Shown in pieces: positions 1 to 7,600 of a stretch of DNA of 7,662 nucleotides (positions are counted from its first letter, which is position 1; each line of letters starts with the position of its first letter). Position numbers and translations under genes: made by a program. The stretch spans positions 1 through 7,662 of the forward strand of contig NZ_QORI02000057.1 of assembly GCF_003325755.1 (NCBI RefSeq), read 5' to 3'. This DNA comes from Pseudomonas sp. SST3. Its GTDB lineage: Bacteria > Pseudomonadota > Gammaproteobacteria > Pseudomonadales > Pseudomonadaceae. The notes beneath the pieces are model-generated. The model was not told the DNA's origin. It was given only the letters and a program-made list of their open reading frames with translations, and searched no databases.

Positions 1-718
1 TCATCACAGAGGCGGGGCCTTCGAGAAAGTGCTCTTGGCTGCTGACATCGAAGCGCACAGGATTGATGTGTGCGACAGTCGCCCCCTGTCCCAAAGCGCG
101 TAACGGAAGCTCTGCTGCCGGATAGACAACCCCGGACGTTCCAATCGACAGGAACACATCGCACTCCTGCGCAACTGCGAGCCCTGCGCCCCATGCATCC
201 TCTGGCAGCATCTCACCAAACCAAACGACGCCAGGTCGAACATACCCATCACACGCACTGCATCGCGGCGGCTCAATCCGACTTCCATCTTCAGGCTGGG
301 CTTCAGACGTAAGAGGCAAGGTATGCGCCAGGCCACAATCGATGCACCGAGGCGAATGCAAGCTGCCGTGCAGATGAATCACATCCTGGCTACCAGCGCG
401 CTCATGGAGGTCATCAACGTTCTGGGTCACCACGGTCAGTTTGGGCACATGCATAGCTAGTTCGGCGATAGCGAGATGAGCACCGTTTGGCTGCGCCTGC
501 AGAACTTTATGCCGGCGCCATTCGTACCATCCCCAACACAGTGATGGATCAGCTCGGAATGCTTCGCTGGTGGCGAGCTGCGCTGGATCGAAGCGCTCCC
601 ATAGTCCCGTCAATTCGTCTCTGAAAGTCGGGATGCCACTCTCAGCTGATGCACCAGCGCCTGTGAAGACAACAACGTGCTGAGCTTTCCTCAATTGCAG
701 AGCTGGCGTACTGGTCAT
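1..718 (-). CDS. cobB: NAD-dependent protein deacylase, Sir2 family class III (CobB-like), 3' end cut by window edge
   Basis: Predicted soluble cytoplasmic enzyme that removes acyl groups (acetyl, and likely succinyl) from lysines using NAD+, releasing nicotinamide and O-acyl-ADP-ribose. 239 residues are visible and the stop lies just outside the window; the family is usually about 240-250 aa, so only a few residues are missing. Seen in the translation: NAD-binding GAGASAESGIPTFRD (residues 20-34), TQNVDDLHERAGS (98-110), catalytic His117 in HLHGS, a zinc site from two CxxC pairs (Cys125/128 and Cys153/156), and RPGVVWFGE (161-169). Tyr65 and Arg68 in YEWR match the YxxR pair that in SIRT5/CobB binds the succinyl carboxylate, so desuccinylase activity is likely (family knowledge). 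The frame stays open upstream, but AAGGA at 728-732, nine bases from the ATG at 718, fixes the start. It lies 85 nt downstream of the recombinase-like gene, on the same strand. It is intact, unlike the genes to its right. Confidence 0.95.
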   Translation of the reverse strand, partial: MTSTPALQLRKAQHVVVFTGAGASAESGIPTFRDELTGLWERFDPAQLATSEAFRADPSLCWGWYEWRRHKVLQAQPNGAHLAIAELAMHVPKLTVVTQNVDDLHERAGSQDVIHLHGSLHSPRCIDCGLAHTLPLTSEAQPEDGSRIEPPRCSACDGYVRPGVVWFGEMLPEDAWGAGLAVAQECDVFLSIGTSGVVYPAAELPLRALGQGATVAHINPVRFDVSSQEHFLEGPASVM

Positions 719-803
719 AATGAGCATTCCTTGGAGCCGGACTTTAAGTTGATCTTTGCTAACACAAGCTTCGATCTGCAGCATTGTCCGGATGAGATAC
801 GAG

Positions 804-1625
804 CTAACGAGGTTTCCGAGCTTCCCACATCTGCTGGAATGCATCGCTAGTTACCCGGATGCCTACCAGAGTGACAGCCCCATCTATGATGCCAGCATCC
901 CGAGACCACTTAGACAGCAGTCTAGCGAGCTCAAATAAAGACATAGGGTGCTCTGGGCGTCGAGCAGAAGGGAAAAGCCAGTCACCTTCTGAGAGTTTTT
1001 CGGCATTTAGATACCGAGCGACTGACCCGTGAGTTGTTGCGGGCAGACCTACATAGCTGAAGTTTCTGCCAGCACTGCGCCAGGTTTTGTAAACCCGGTA
1101 AGCGCCGCCTCCGTTGTGACAAATCGAGCTTAGATACTCTATTGGGCGCACGCCCGCCCGCATGCATGAAAACAGCGCCTGGTCTCGCAAGCTTACGGAG
1201 GCGTTGATAGCACGCTCCAACGCCTGCAAATCCTCGCTCGTTGGAACGCCTCTAGTTGGCAGTGGCAGGCGGCCCCTGCGGTTCCGTTTGAACGCCATCA
1301 GATAGGAGAAAGCAGACGAGCCCACAAAATGTCTGAGTTGTTGTTCGTCGGTGGTCACCTCACTTGCCTCAAGCGCAGCTTGAATACTTGAGAGGATCGC
1401 GAGTTTTGCAGTATCTGGCGTAGCCATCAGCGACTCGGGCGAGCCGGACTTCGCACACTGTTCGAGATCGTGATAGTCCTGATAACCCAAGCCTCTAGCC
1501 AGAAGGCTTTGAGCGAACGCGAGTGGTACTCTCGATGGGCCGTGCAACAAATTGCGTAGCTGTTTGGCTAAGCTTTTGAAGCCTCGGTTGCTGATTAGAT
1601 CGTCAGGATAAACAGGAATGCGCAT
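804..1625 (-). CDS. Degenerate tyrosine-recombinase/integrase-like protein with Glyoxalase_8-like N-terminal segment
   Basis: 273 aa, start ATG at 1625 with GGAG six bases upstream. The N-terminal 55 residues contain SLAKQLRNLL followed by AFAQSLLARGLGYQDYHDLE. That pattern (helix, then 'A..L.AR.LGY.dyh.L') resembles the short helical domain annotated as Glyoxalase_8, seen at the N-terminus of many mobile-element proteins (recognised from memory). The C-terminal half resembles the tyrosine recombinase fold: LRDQALFSCMRAGVRPIEYL carries a plausible Arg I, a beta-hairpin lysine sits in YRVYKTW, and GIRVTSDAF sits where HxxR is expected. The histidine of that box is missing, and the protein stops 13 residues after that segment, before any nucleophilic tyrosine. 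It is either a catalytically dead relative, a partner of another recombinase, or a truncated copy. Its start overlaps the end of the upstream remnant by 23 nt, suggesting former translational coupling. DNA-binding or recombination function is inferred only. Confidence 0.6.
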   Translation of the reverse strand: MRIPVYPDDLISNRGFKSLAKQLRNLLHGPSRVPLAFAQSLLARGLGYQDYHDLEQCAKSGSPESLMATPDTAKLAILSSIQAALEASEVTTDEQQLRHFVGSSAFSYLMAFKRNRRGRLPLPTRGVPTSEDLQALERAINASVSLRDQALFSCMRAGVRPIEYLSSICHNGGGAYRVYKTWRSAGRNFSYVGLPATTHGSVARYLNAEKLSEGDWLFPSARRPEHPMSLFELARLLSKWSRDAGIIDGAVTLVGIRVTSDAFQQMWEARKPR

Positions 1626-1815
1626 GCGAATCTCCGAGCGCCAGGGTGTCGGCTGCCCGCTGACTATCGTCGAAATGCGTGCGATAAAGAGGTGTTACAA
1701 CCTGTGGCACTTGAGCCTTCACGAGCCGACCGTTTGATCCAGGGAGATCAGAGGCGTAGAAATTAGCATGGCAATCTGCGGAGCGTCTACGATGGTTCCG
1801 AAAGATTGGGCTGCC
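1603..1815 (-). pseudogene. 3' remnant of an unrecognised gene, truncated upstream
   Basis: An open frame of 70 codons ends with TGA at 1603-1605 and runs 23 nt into the start of the recombinase-like gene. Its translation looks coding in composition, for example CHANFYASDLPG, LVKAQVPQVVTPLYRTHFDD and ALGDSHAHSC near the C-terminus, with clustered Cys and His residues. No ATG occurs in frame; the only internal candidate is GTG at 1722, which would give 39 aa and has no clear ribosome site. The frame closes at 1816-1818, directly beside the IS-end-like repeat. The best reading is the C-terminal end of a longer gene that headed the same operon as the recombinase-like gene and lost its 5' part through an insertion or deletion. 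I do not recognise the family. Its position suggests a second recombination or mobility protein, but that is inference. Confidence 0.45.
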
Positions 1816-1928
1816 TCATCGATTCAGGGCACATGACCACCGTTTCGGGGGCATATTGGCAGCTGATTTTTTCAAACGGGATTTGGGCTCGGTATCAGAT
1901 ATTGAGCAAGTGAAAATTGAGGAAAGGC
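1626..1928. other. 303-nt region between divergent genes
   Basis: The part up to 1815 holds the gene remnant on the minus strand, and 1817-1861 holds the IS-end-like repeat. From 1862 to 1918 there is an A/T-richer stretch (GATTTTTTCAAA) that is the natural place for a promoter of the nuclease-like gene. TTGGCA at 1856-1861 could serve as a -35, but nothing resembling TATAAT lies 16-18 bases after it. No RNA gene is apparent. Confidence 0.5.
1817..1861. repeat. Imperfect direct repeat resembling an IS21-family end (possible mobile-element scar)
   Basis: Two related 13-mers lie 21 nt apart on the plus strand, CATCGATTCAGGG (1817-1829) and CACCGTTTCGGGG (1838-1850), with 10 of 13 positions the same. 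ACATGACCACC lies between them. Tandem ~20-bp units of this style, alternating GTGGTCAT-type and CCCGAA-type blocks on the minus strand, are what I remember from the ends of IS21-family elements. No transposase gene is present, so at most this is a terminal fragment. It lies exactly where the remnant gene at 1603-1815 loses its reading frame. The identification is from memory and weak. Confidence 0.3.
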
Positions 1929-1931
1929 GTG
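1919..1931 (+). promoter_or_regulatory. Ribosome binding site and GTG start of the nuclease-like gene
   Basis: GAGG at 1919-1922 stands six bases before GTG at 1929-1931. The alternative ATG at 1953 has no comparable purine block at the right distance. The GTG frame encodes ANFKSTEMRFLDSIFDMGGG before reaching the first frame break. I see no convincing -35/-10 pair between 1850 and 1918, so the promoter is not assigned. Confidence 0.5.
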
Positions 1932-2814
1932 GCGAACTTCAAATCGACTGAGATGCGGTTTTTGGACTCGATCTTCGACATGGGTGGAGGATACGTTCTC
2001 GACTTTTCCTAACCGCACGTATGGACGAATTCTTCATGGAGGAGCTTGAAATCGACATCTCGCACGAGATGTTTTCCAAAGACGGCACCTCCAAGGCCAG
2101 ACGTGTCAGATACCTACTTCAAAACGCCGATCACCCTACGGTATCTCGAGTGCTCGAAGCTCTCTGGAAGTATCGGCAATCTATGCGAGAGGAGACCAAG
2201 GCTGAGGAAACCGTCGTGAACGCTGAGGGGCGATTCGTCTCCCTGCTCAAGTCCGTAAGATCGCCAGGGCAGCCCGCAGAAGTTGCGGTGAATCCATTCG
2301 CGGCGGCAGCATTTCTCGATCAGGAGCAAATTTTTGATACCCTAAGGCTGCGGCTGAAGAAGCTGCACAGCCTACCGCCCCATAAGCGTGGCTATGAATT
2401 TGAAGTCTTTCTCAAAGATCTCTTTGACTCGTCCAAGCTGCAGGCACGGTCGCCCTTTCGACTGGTCGGTGAACAAATCGATGGTAGCTTTCAACTCGGA
2501 AACGAAACCTATTTGGTCGAGGCAAAATGGGTCAGAGTATCCAATCGGCGCAGCTGATCTACATACGTTCCACGGCAAGCTGGATCAAAAGGCCGCCTGG
2601 GCGCGTGGGGTTTTTCATCAGCTATGGCGGATTCACCCAAGAAGGCCTCCACGCATTTGGCAGAGGCCGAAAGGTGATCTGCATGTCCGGCGAGGATATC
2701 TACAAAGCACTGGGACGGCGGATACCCATTGCGGAGGTAATTGACCGGAAAGTTAGAGCTGCTGCAGAAACTGGCTCTGCGTTCGTACCCCTGGATGAGT
2801 TGTCCAAGCAATGA
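1929..2814 (+). pseudogene. PD-(D/E)XK restriction-endonuclease-like protein, frameshifted (293 aa when corrected)
   Basis: Three frames must be joined. They are 1929-2009 (ending DMGGGYVLDFS), 2021-2530 (MDEFFMEELEIDI to LVEAKW) and 2532-2613 (SEYPIGAADLHTFHGKL to AWARGV), continuing from 2614 (FISYGGFTQEGL) to the stop at 2812-2814. Removing one base near 2008-2010, 2020-2024, 2529-2531 (GGG) and 2611-2615 (TTTTT) gives one continuous 293-aa reading frame. The C-terminal half has a nuclease core of the Mrr/PD-(D/E)XK type: a helix GYEFEVFLKDLF (Glu156/158), Asp184 in EQIDGSF, and Glu197/Lys199 in LVEAKW, followed by an FHGKL...GVFISYGGFT segment typical of Mrr-like catalytic domains. The N-terminal ~100 residues (YVLDFSNRT, then a helix-rich stretch) match a conserved module I recall from proteins annotated only as 'restriction endonuclease'. 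The likely role is DNA cleavage in a defence setting (inference). It faces the DUF5677 gene. All nuclease residues survive, so the intact protein is probably active. Confidence 0.75.
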
Positions 2815-2818
2815 CAAG

Positions 2819-2843
2819 CACGGCTCGAGATGAAGGGGCCGTG
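2819..2843. terminator. Hairpin just after the nuclease-like gene (weak terminator candidate)
   Basis: CACGGC (2819-2824) pairs with GCCGTG (2838-2843) around a 13-nt loop, starting five bases after the nuclease stop codon. No T run follows, so a classical Rho-independent terminator is not supported. It may mark the 3' end of the transcript. Confidence 0.3.
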
Positions 2844-2847
2844 TAAT

Positions 2848-2864
2848 GTGCCCGAAAGGGACAC
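2848..2864. repeat. Short GAAA-tetraloop hairpin in the convergent spacer
   Basis: GTGCCC (2848-2853) pairs with GGG and CAC (2858-2860 and 2862-2864) across a GAAA loop, with one bulged A at 2861. GNRA-type tetraloops stabilise RNA hairpins when read from the plus strand. It is four bases downstream of the preceding hairpin. Its function is unknown; 3'-end stabilisation of the nuclease transcript is possible. Confidence 0.35.
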
Positions 2865-2885
2865 TAAGCCAGTTTTATAGGCTTA
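2865..2885. repeat. Inverted repeat between convergent genes
   Basis: TAAGCC (2865-2870) and GGCTTA (2880-2885) are a perfect 6-bp inverted repeat with a 9-nt A/T-rich loop. It lies 67 bases beyond the stop of the DUF5677 gene and could act on minus-strand transcripts. It is too short to be called a terminator with confidence. Confidence 0.25.
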
Positions 2886-2951
2886 ATGTACCGATTCGGG
2901 ATCATTTATGAACCTGCAGATCAATCCTGTTTTTATTTCCCCAACCTCATC

Positions 2952-4506
2952 CTATGCAGGCTCTTTGGGAGCCGCTGCATTATTCTCCTCATCCCTTGGT
3001 GCGTCCTCGATCTCGAAGCGCGTATCAAATCCAGGATACGCAGTGTTCACGTCAGCAAGAATGGCATTTACTAAGTGCAGCGCATCAGCGATGGTAGGTT
3101 CCAGCATCCGGTGGTATGGCAGTGGGATGCGATGGAACCGATGGAGAGGGTTCAGGCAGTGGGTGAAGTTACTGTCCCTTATTGCACCCCATTGACCATG
3201 GACGAAGCCCGAGGCCCAACCGTAGTACCGGTCGTAGTCATCCTTCGTTCCTGAATCCTCTGCCAGCCTGCGAAGATCTTTACCAGCCCAATGGCCCAGA
3301 TCGATCTCCACGTACTCTTGGAAGTAGTCTTCGTTCGCCAAGGTTTCCAAAGCTTCTTGGGTAACAAACTGAGGTTTTTGGCCGGCCATCTCTTCGTGCT
3401 TGAGCAGTGCCAGCTTGGCTTGCCCGGTGCCATAGGAACGAAATTTCCTCCACATCTCGTCGTTACCACAGCGTAATAGGTAAGCTAGTGAGATCCTGCA
3501 TTCAGTAAGAGATCGAAGCAGTAGCCTTCCAGTAATTGCTGAACTCAACGGCCCCATACTCATTTCGGCTAAGCAGGCGAGAGCGAAGAATCCGAACCCA
3601 AAAACGCCATCGTGTTTCTGATTCAGGCCAGTGGTACTCAAGCTCGCGAACCAATGAGCCAGTAGAGCTTCGCGGACATCATTAATCGTCGTGCCCAAGA
3701 TTTTGGGATCGTGGGCAGATCCACCTCTGGACTCCAATGGGGCTGGGAGGCATTGAGTATGTTCGAGTGTGTAATCCCAGAATAATTCGGGCCAGGGGTT
3801 TCGGTGCTTGATCTGGCTTGAGGCTGGTTACAGCAATCTCCGTCGATCTGATATAGGGGCGCACTGATCTCATATCCCCATGATTCGGATACTCGATTAG
3901 CTCTTGAACTCGCTCCCTCATCGTTTCCATGACGAAGATCTCCCCCAGACCTAGCTTGAACAGCACGCTTAACCAGCGCACATCCGTTGCTTCTTGCGAC
4001 TGATGATCAAAGGTTTTCAGTACCGCCTGGACAAGGGTCTGCCAGTCGTCCTCGGATGCCTCAACAGCGAGTGCTGCTTTCCACCAGTCTCGACCTGGAA
4101 GACTTTCGAGGAGCAGTAACGGACGCAACGCTTGCAAGCCTGAATGGCAGTGGAGCACCCGAGTTACAAGCGCGTTGAAGAGCTCTCTCGGCTGGTTCGG
4201 CAAATCAGAGTGGCGAAGCGACCAGCCCAGTGCTGGTTTTGACTCCTGCTCGTGTTCATCACGTCGATAGCGAATGCCGATGGAGGCGATGTCCCGAAAA
4301 ACCTCGATTGCCTCTTTGCGGGGAATTACGGTAATGACCAGGCAAGCCCAAAGCATTTCCGGTAGGCGATTGTTCGCCCACGACGAGAAACTCATCCCCG
4401 TGAGTTGCATCATAGGAGGTATGAGCGCTTTGCCTACCCTCTTGTGATCTGCCAGTGACGACGTAACTTTTCCGGAGCGATTTGGCTTTTTCTTCCTATT
4501 AGACAT
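2952..4506 (-). pseudogene. DUF5677-like protein with long N-terminal extension, frameshifted once (517 aa when corrected)
   Basis: The start is ATG at 4506, with AGGAAG eight to nine bases upstream. The first 230 codons read well to EIAVTSLK near 3817. The true frame then moves by one base and gives QIKHRNPWPELFWDYTLEHT, continuing without a stop to TAG/TGA-side end at 2952. The extra base is at 3815-3816 (GG on the plus strand) or 3822-3823. The naive continuation to 3682 is Pro/Arg-rich and implausible. The C-terminal half (about residues 260-510) resembles DUF5677: GRLLLRSLTECRISLAYLLR (326-345), W...F..YGTGQAK, and YGWASGFVHGQW with a conserved-looking His436. The N-terminal half starts Lys/Arg-rich and then has SFSSWANNRLPEMLWACLV; I do not recognise a named domain there. 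No signal peptide or clear membrane segment is visible. It follows the STAND gene by 116 nt on the same strand, so co-transcription and a shared defence role are plausible. The biochemical function is unknown. Confidence 0.65.
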
Positions 4507-4622
4507 GAGCTACTTCCTGTTTGGCTACGCACTATTGGAACCGTCATCAGCCATCAGTTCGACGCTGGCCCAGTTAACTGAAGCTGAGCCTCGACCTGAT
4601 GTCCTCCCCGGTTGCCCCTACC

Positions 4623-7600
4623 TTACGAATCCAGGTCGGATGGCTCTCCCTTGTCCACATCTCTTTTCCAATGTTGCACCTGTGGTTCGCGTCCACTGTG
4701 CCATACGACCCCTTCAGATCGACGCCAGGAGGCATGGCTGTTTCCACCGCCTGGCCAAGCGCCCCGTTCTGTGACAAAAATCCATATACAGGACAGACCG
4801 TCTTCCTCGAGAAAGGAGTCAAAACAGATTCTGATCTATAAAAGCATGAGAGCCGTCGTCAGGACTCTGACCACTAACGAAAAGTGTTCTGCCAGAGCTG
4901 TCAGCGTATATGTTTGAGTTCAAGTGATGCGGCGTCAGCCCTAGTCGTTTTGCGAGCCATGGTGCAGGTATCAGAGCGTGAGCGCCGTCGTTCAGGGACG
5001 CATCTAGATGGGACTCCCAGTGGTAACGGAAACACGGGTAGGCAATCTCAACCTCCCCAATATTGTGAAAGTCCATGGTTGACCACTGTTCCTGTTCCCA
5101 CGTTGAGCGCCAAGGGGCTTCAAGTAGATAACCATCATCCGTCGCATTACGGGCTGACCAAGTGTCTACTCGAATCTCCTTCTGCAGTCGGATAAATTTT
5201 ATGAGTTTTTGCTCATCCTCACGCTTGACGATTACCGGCAGTAAGAAGCGCCATTCCTGTTTTCTAAGCCCGTGCTCGCGGCTGGGCTTGTCTTTGTAGC
5301 GCTCCGATACCGACCGATGCTCATGCAGAACTCTCCAGGCCCAGCCCTTCGCATCCGTCCTGCTGACAAGGCTTGCTATACCCAGAGCCGGATCCTCTTC
5401 AAAAGGCCACTTCCCAAGTTCGTGTTCTGAGGTCTGTCGCATGGTGATTTCGGATCTGGGGATGGAGTCTTCCGGGCTCGCCGCCTCTTCGGAGGTTAGG
5501 AGGATTGTTGGATCTATGTCCCGATGGAAACCTATATCGAGAGGGCCAACATACCGACGAGATCCATGGAGGGCGCGTTCGGACATCCATTTGTTATCAG
5601 CAAGGCTGCAGAGAAGCTCATCCAGAGCCAGCCACTGGTATTTCTTACCGATGCGCTCAACCAACGGTCTGTCCCGACTGTAATCATGCCCCCTGCTTCG
5701 ATCATCGGGGAACCGAGCCTTCGTCCAGCCTAGGCCATAGGCACGCTTCGCAACCCAGTGCTGGGCGGCAGTCACATCGATATGCGGTAGCTTGTCAGGC
5801 CGTTCCTCGGCAGCATTGAAGCGCGGCCTGTATTCCTTGCGATACCTAGCCTTTTCACCTGTGCTCAGCATTCTTAGAAGGAGTGTCTCGCACGCTTTAA
5901 AGCTCTCAGAGTGGTCAGGTGCAGCTGTGCCCTGCCGACGCTGAAGAAGATCTCGGAAGCGGTTGGGCGTAAAGGCGTGCATCATTTCAAGTAGTTCGAC
6001 GCGTTCAGGACAATGGTTGATGACTTCTTGCTCAAAGATTTCATATCTTTCAGAAGGGGTCAGGGGCTCAGGAGTGCTGAGCGAGATATTCAGGAACGAA
6101 GTCACGCGAGGTCGTATTTCATAGCAGCCAAAGTCGCCACCCCACTGGGCGCATGAGCTTTGTATCTGAGAGTCGCCAGCGCACTTTGGCAGCCTTCTCG
6201 ACAGCCTCTTCTGTAACGGAAAGCCGAATGACCTTCGAGTTGTAGGGTGGCCGGGCCTTCTGAATGTCCACGGTTTCCGGCAAGCAGTTTTTGCAATCGG
6301 CGAGCTCGATGATGCCAAGGGCGGCGTCTCGAAGCAGGATGGACGCGGGGACATCCACTCGGTCGAATACTGCCTTGTAGGCCACCGCAGAAAAGGGGCG
6401 CAGAAGCCGTTCACAATTGCTGACACAGCACGCACCGAAGGCAGCGGTATGCAGGCGCTCCAGGATGTATAAGTCGTCCACTGCGGCGAAGTCATCACCA
6501 AGCTTCGCGTACAGAGAAGGGTTGCGGATCATCAGGGAGGTAAGCGCTTTGGTGGCCTTGTCCCGCAGCTCCCGATTAGAGCTAGCAAGGAACCATGTAA
6601 GGATTATCGCGCAAAGGTACTGTACCTCAGGGTCTGTCTGCTCGCTTTGCTCGAGAGCGCTCCATTCTATGAGCCGCCTGGCAGTAGCCCCCGCGTCTAA
6701 CGGGAGAATATTCGCGTGCACAGTCCAGTATGCGTCCCGTTTCGGCATATCAAGGACAATTAGCCGCTTATGCAGCGCTTTTGCATTCCAGGGGTGCCCG
6801 GCACTCGCGCTGACCTGGATAATAATGTCAAAGTGTCCATCTTCAACCTCCAAGAATGCGTTGAATAGCTCAAGTGTCCGGTCGGTGAACGACTCATTAT
6901 TGCGCCACCTAAGACTTTCTATGAAGGCATCATTGACCGCTGGATCATTCGCCCATGCATTGATATCGCCTGGCAGCAGATCGAGGAGCTCTTGATTGAA
7001 GCGCTCAGGCAGTTGCACCGATAGGGCGTCGACCAATCCCACCCAGTCTCCTTGAATGCTCTCATCATCATGGATGAACTTCAGGGAGCCAGATTTCAGT
7101 GCATCAGAAGGTTTTATTACCGTCTCCAGTATTACTGAGGCCATCAAGTGGTCTTGAAGTCTCTGGAAGCTGAATCGAACTATGTCTTCAGGGGCGGCAA
7201 AAGGATCGGCTCTCCTTTCTCTAGGATCTGGATCAAGTCTGAATAATCCGTTTCTCTGGAGAACTTCAAACCATGTCGTTCCAAGGGGTGCTGGGTACGC
7301 ACGGAATTTCCCATCGATGATGCTTATAGCGTCGCTATGCGGCACATAGTCCCGTCTGTTTTCAGCCATCTCTGAGGCAATAGCAGCAAGTGCCTGGTTC
7401 GTCGGCTTCACCAACTCATCGCTACCATCCCTTCCGGCACCCAAGTTGCGAGCAATACTCTTCGTATAAAACGAAAAAACCTGCTTCGTGCCTACCAAAC
7501 CCTTGGGAAACCACTTTAGATTTTCCCTTTCAAGTGCAAACGCAAGCGCTACGCAAAAAAAGCGGGTTTACAAACTCGGCAGCTAGCCAGGGGGTGTTCG

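Noticed and set aside
1..718. Sir2 as a Thoeris- or DSR-type NADase defence effector
   Set aside because: It has the deacylase zinc site, the YxxR acyl-selectivity pair and a free-standing enzyme length, with no fused sensor domain.
719..830. Restoring the missing recombinase tyrosine by a one-base correction near 810-820
   Set aside because: One shifted frame runs stop-free straight into cobB and the other gives Ser/Lys-rich sequence; neither shows a GH...Y motif.
2886..3195. Plus-strand open frames of 62 and 95 aa after the nuclease-like gene
   Set aside because: Mostly antisense to the DUF5677 coding region, with no ribosome site or recognisable family.
4574..4822. 82-aa minus-strand open frame as a separate small gene
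   Set aside because: A different frame over the same bases gives the continuing STAND C-terminus, which matches the family better.
4505..4917. Plus-strand open frames of 80-101 aa
   Set aside because: They are antisense to the STAND tail and the intergenic gap, carry no motif and overlap one another in different frames.
6119..6501. A 380-base overlap between two long minus-strand genes
   Set aside because: The upstream frame carries the coding signal until CCCC 6140-6143 and the downstream frame carries it afterwards. The translation of the other frame (e.g. PLASSSSPIAKTACRK) is a low-complexity shadow.
6417..6995. 192-aa plus-strand open frame
   Set aside because: It lies antisense to the STAND gene, is rich in Ser/Arg/Leu, and has no ribosome site or recognisable motif; a shadow of the minus-strand gene.
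1929..7561. Programmed ribosomal frameshifting
   Set aside because: Eight events in three unrelated genes, at different motifs and without slippery heptamers plus structure, are not credible as programmed.
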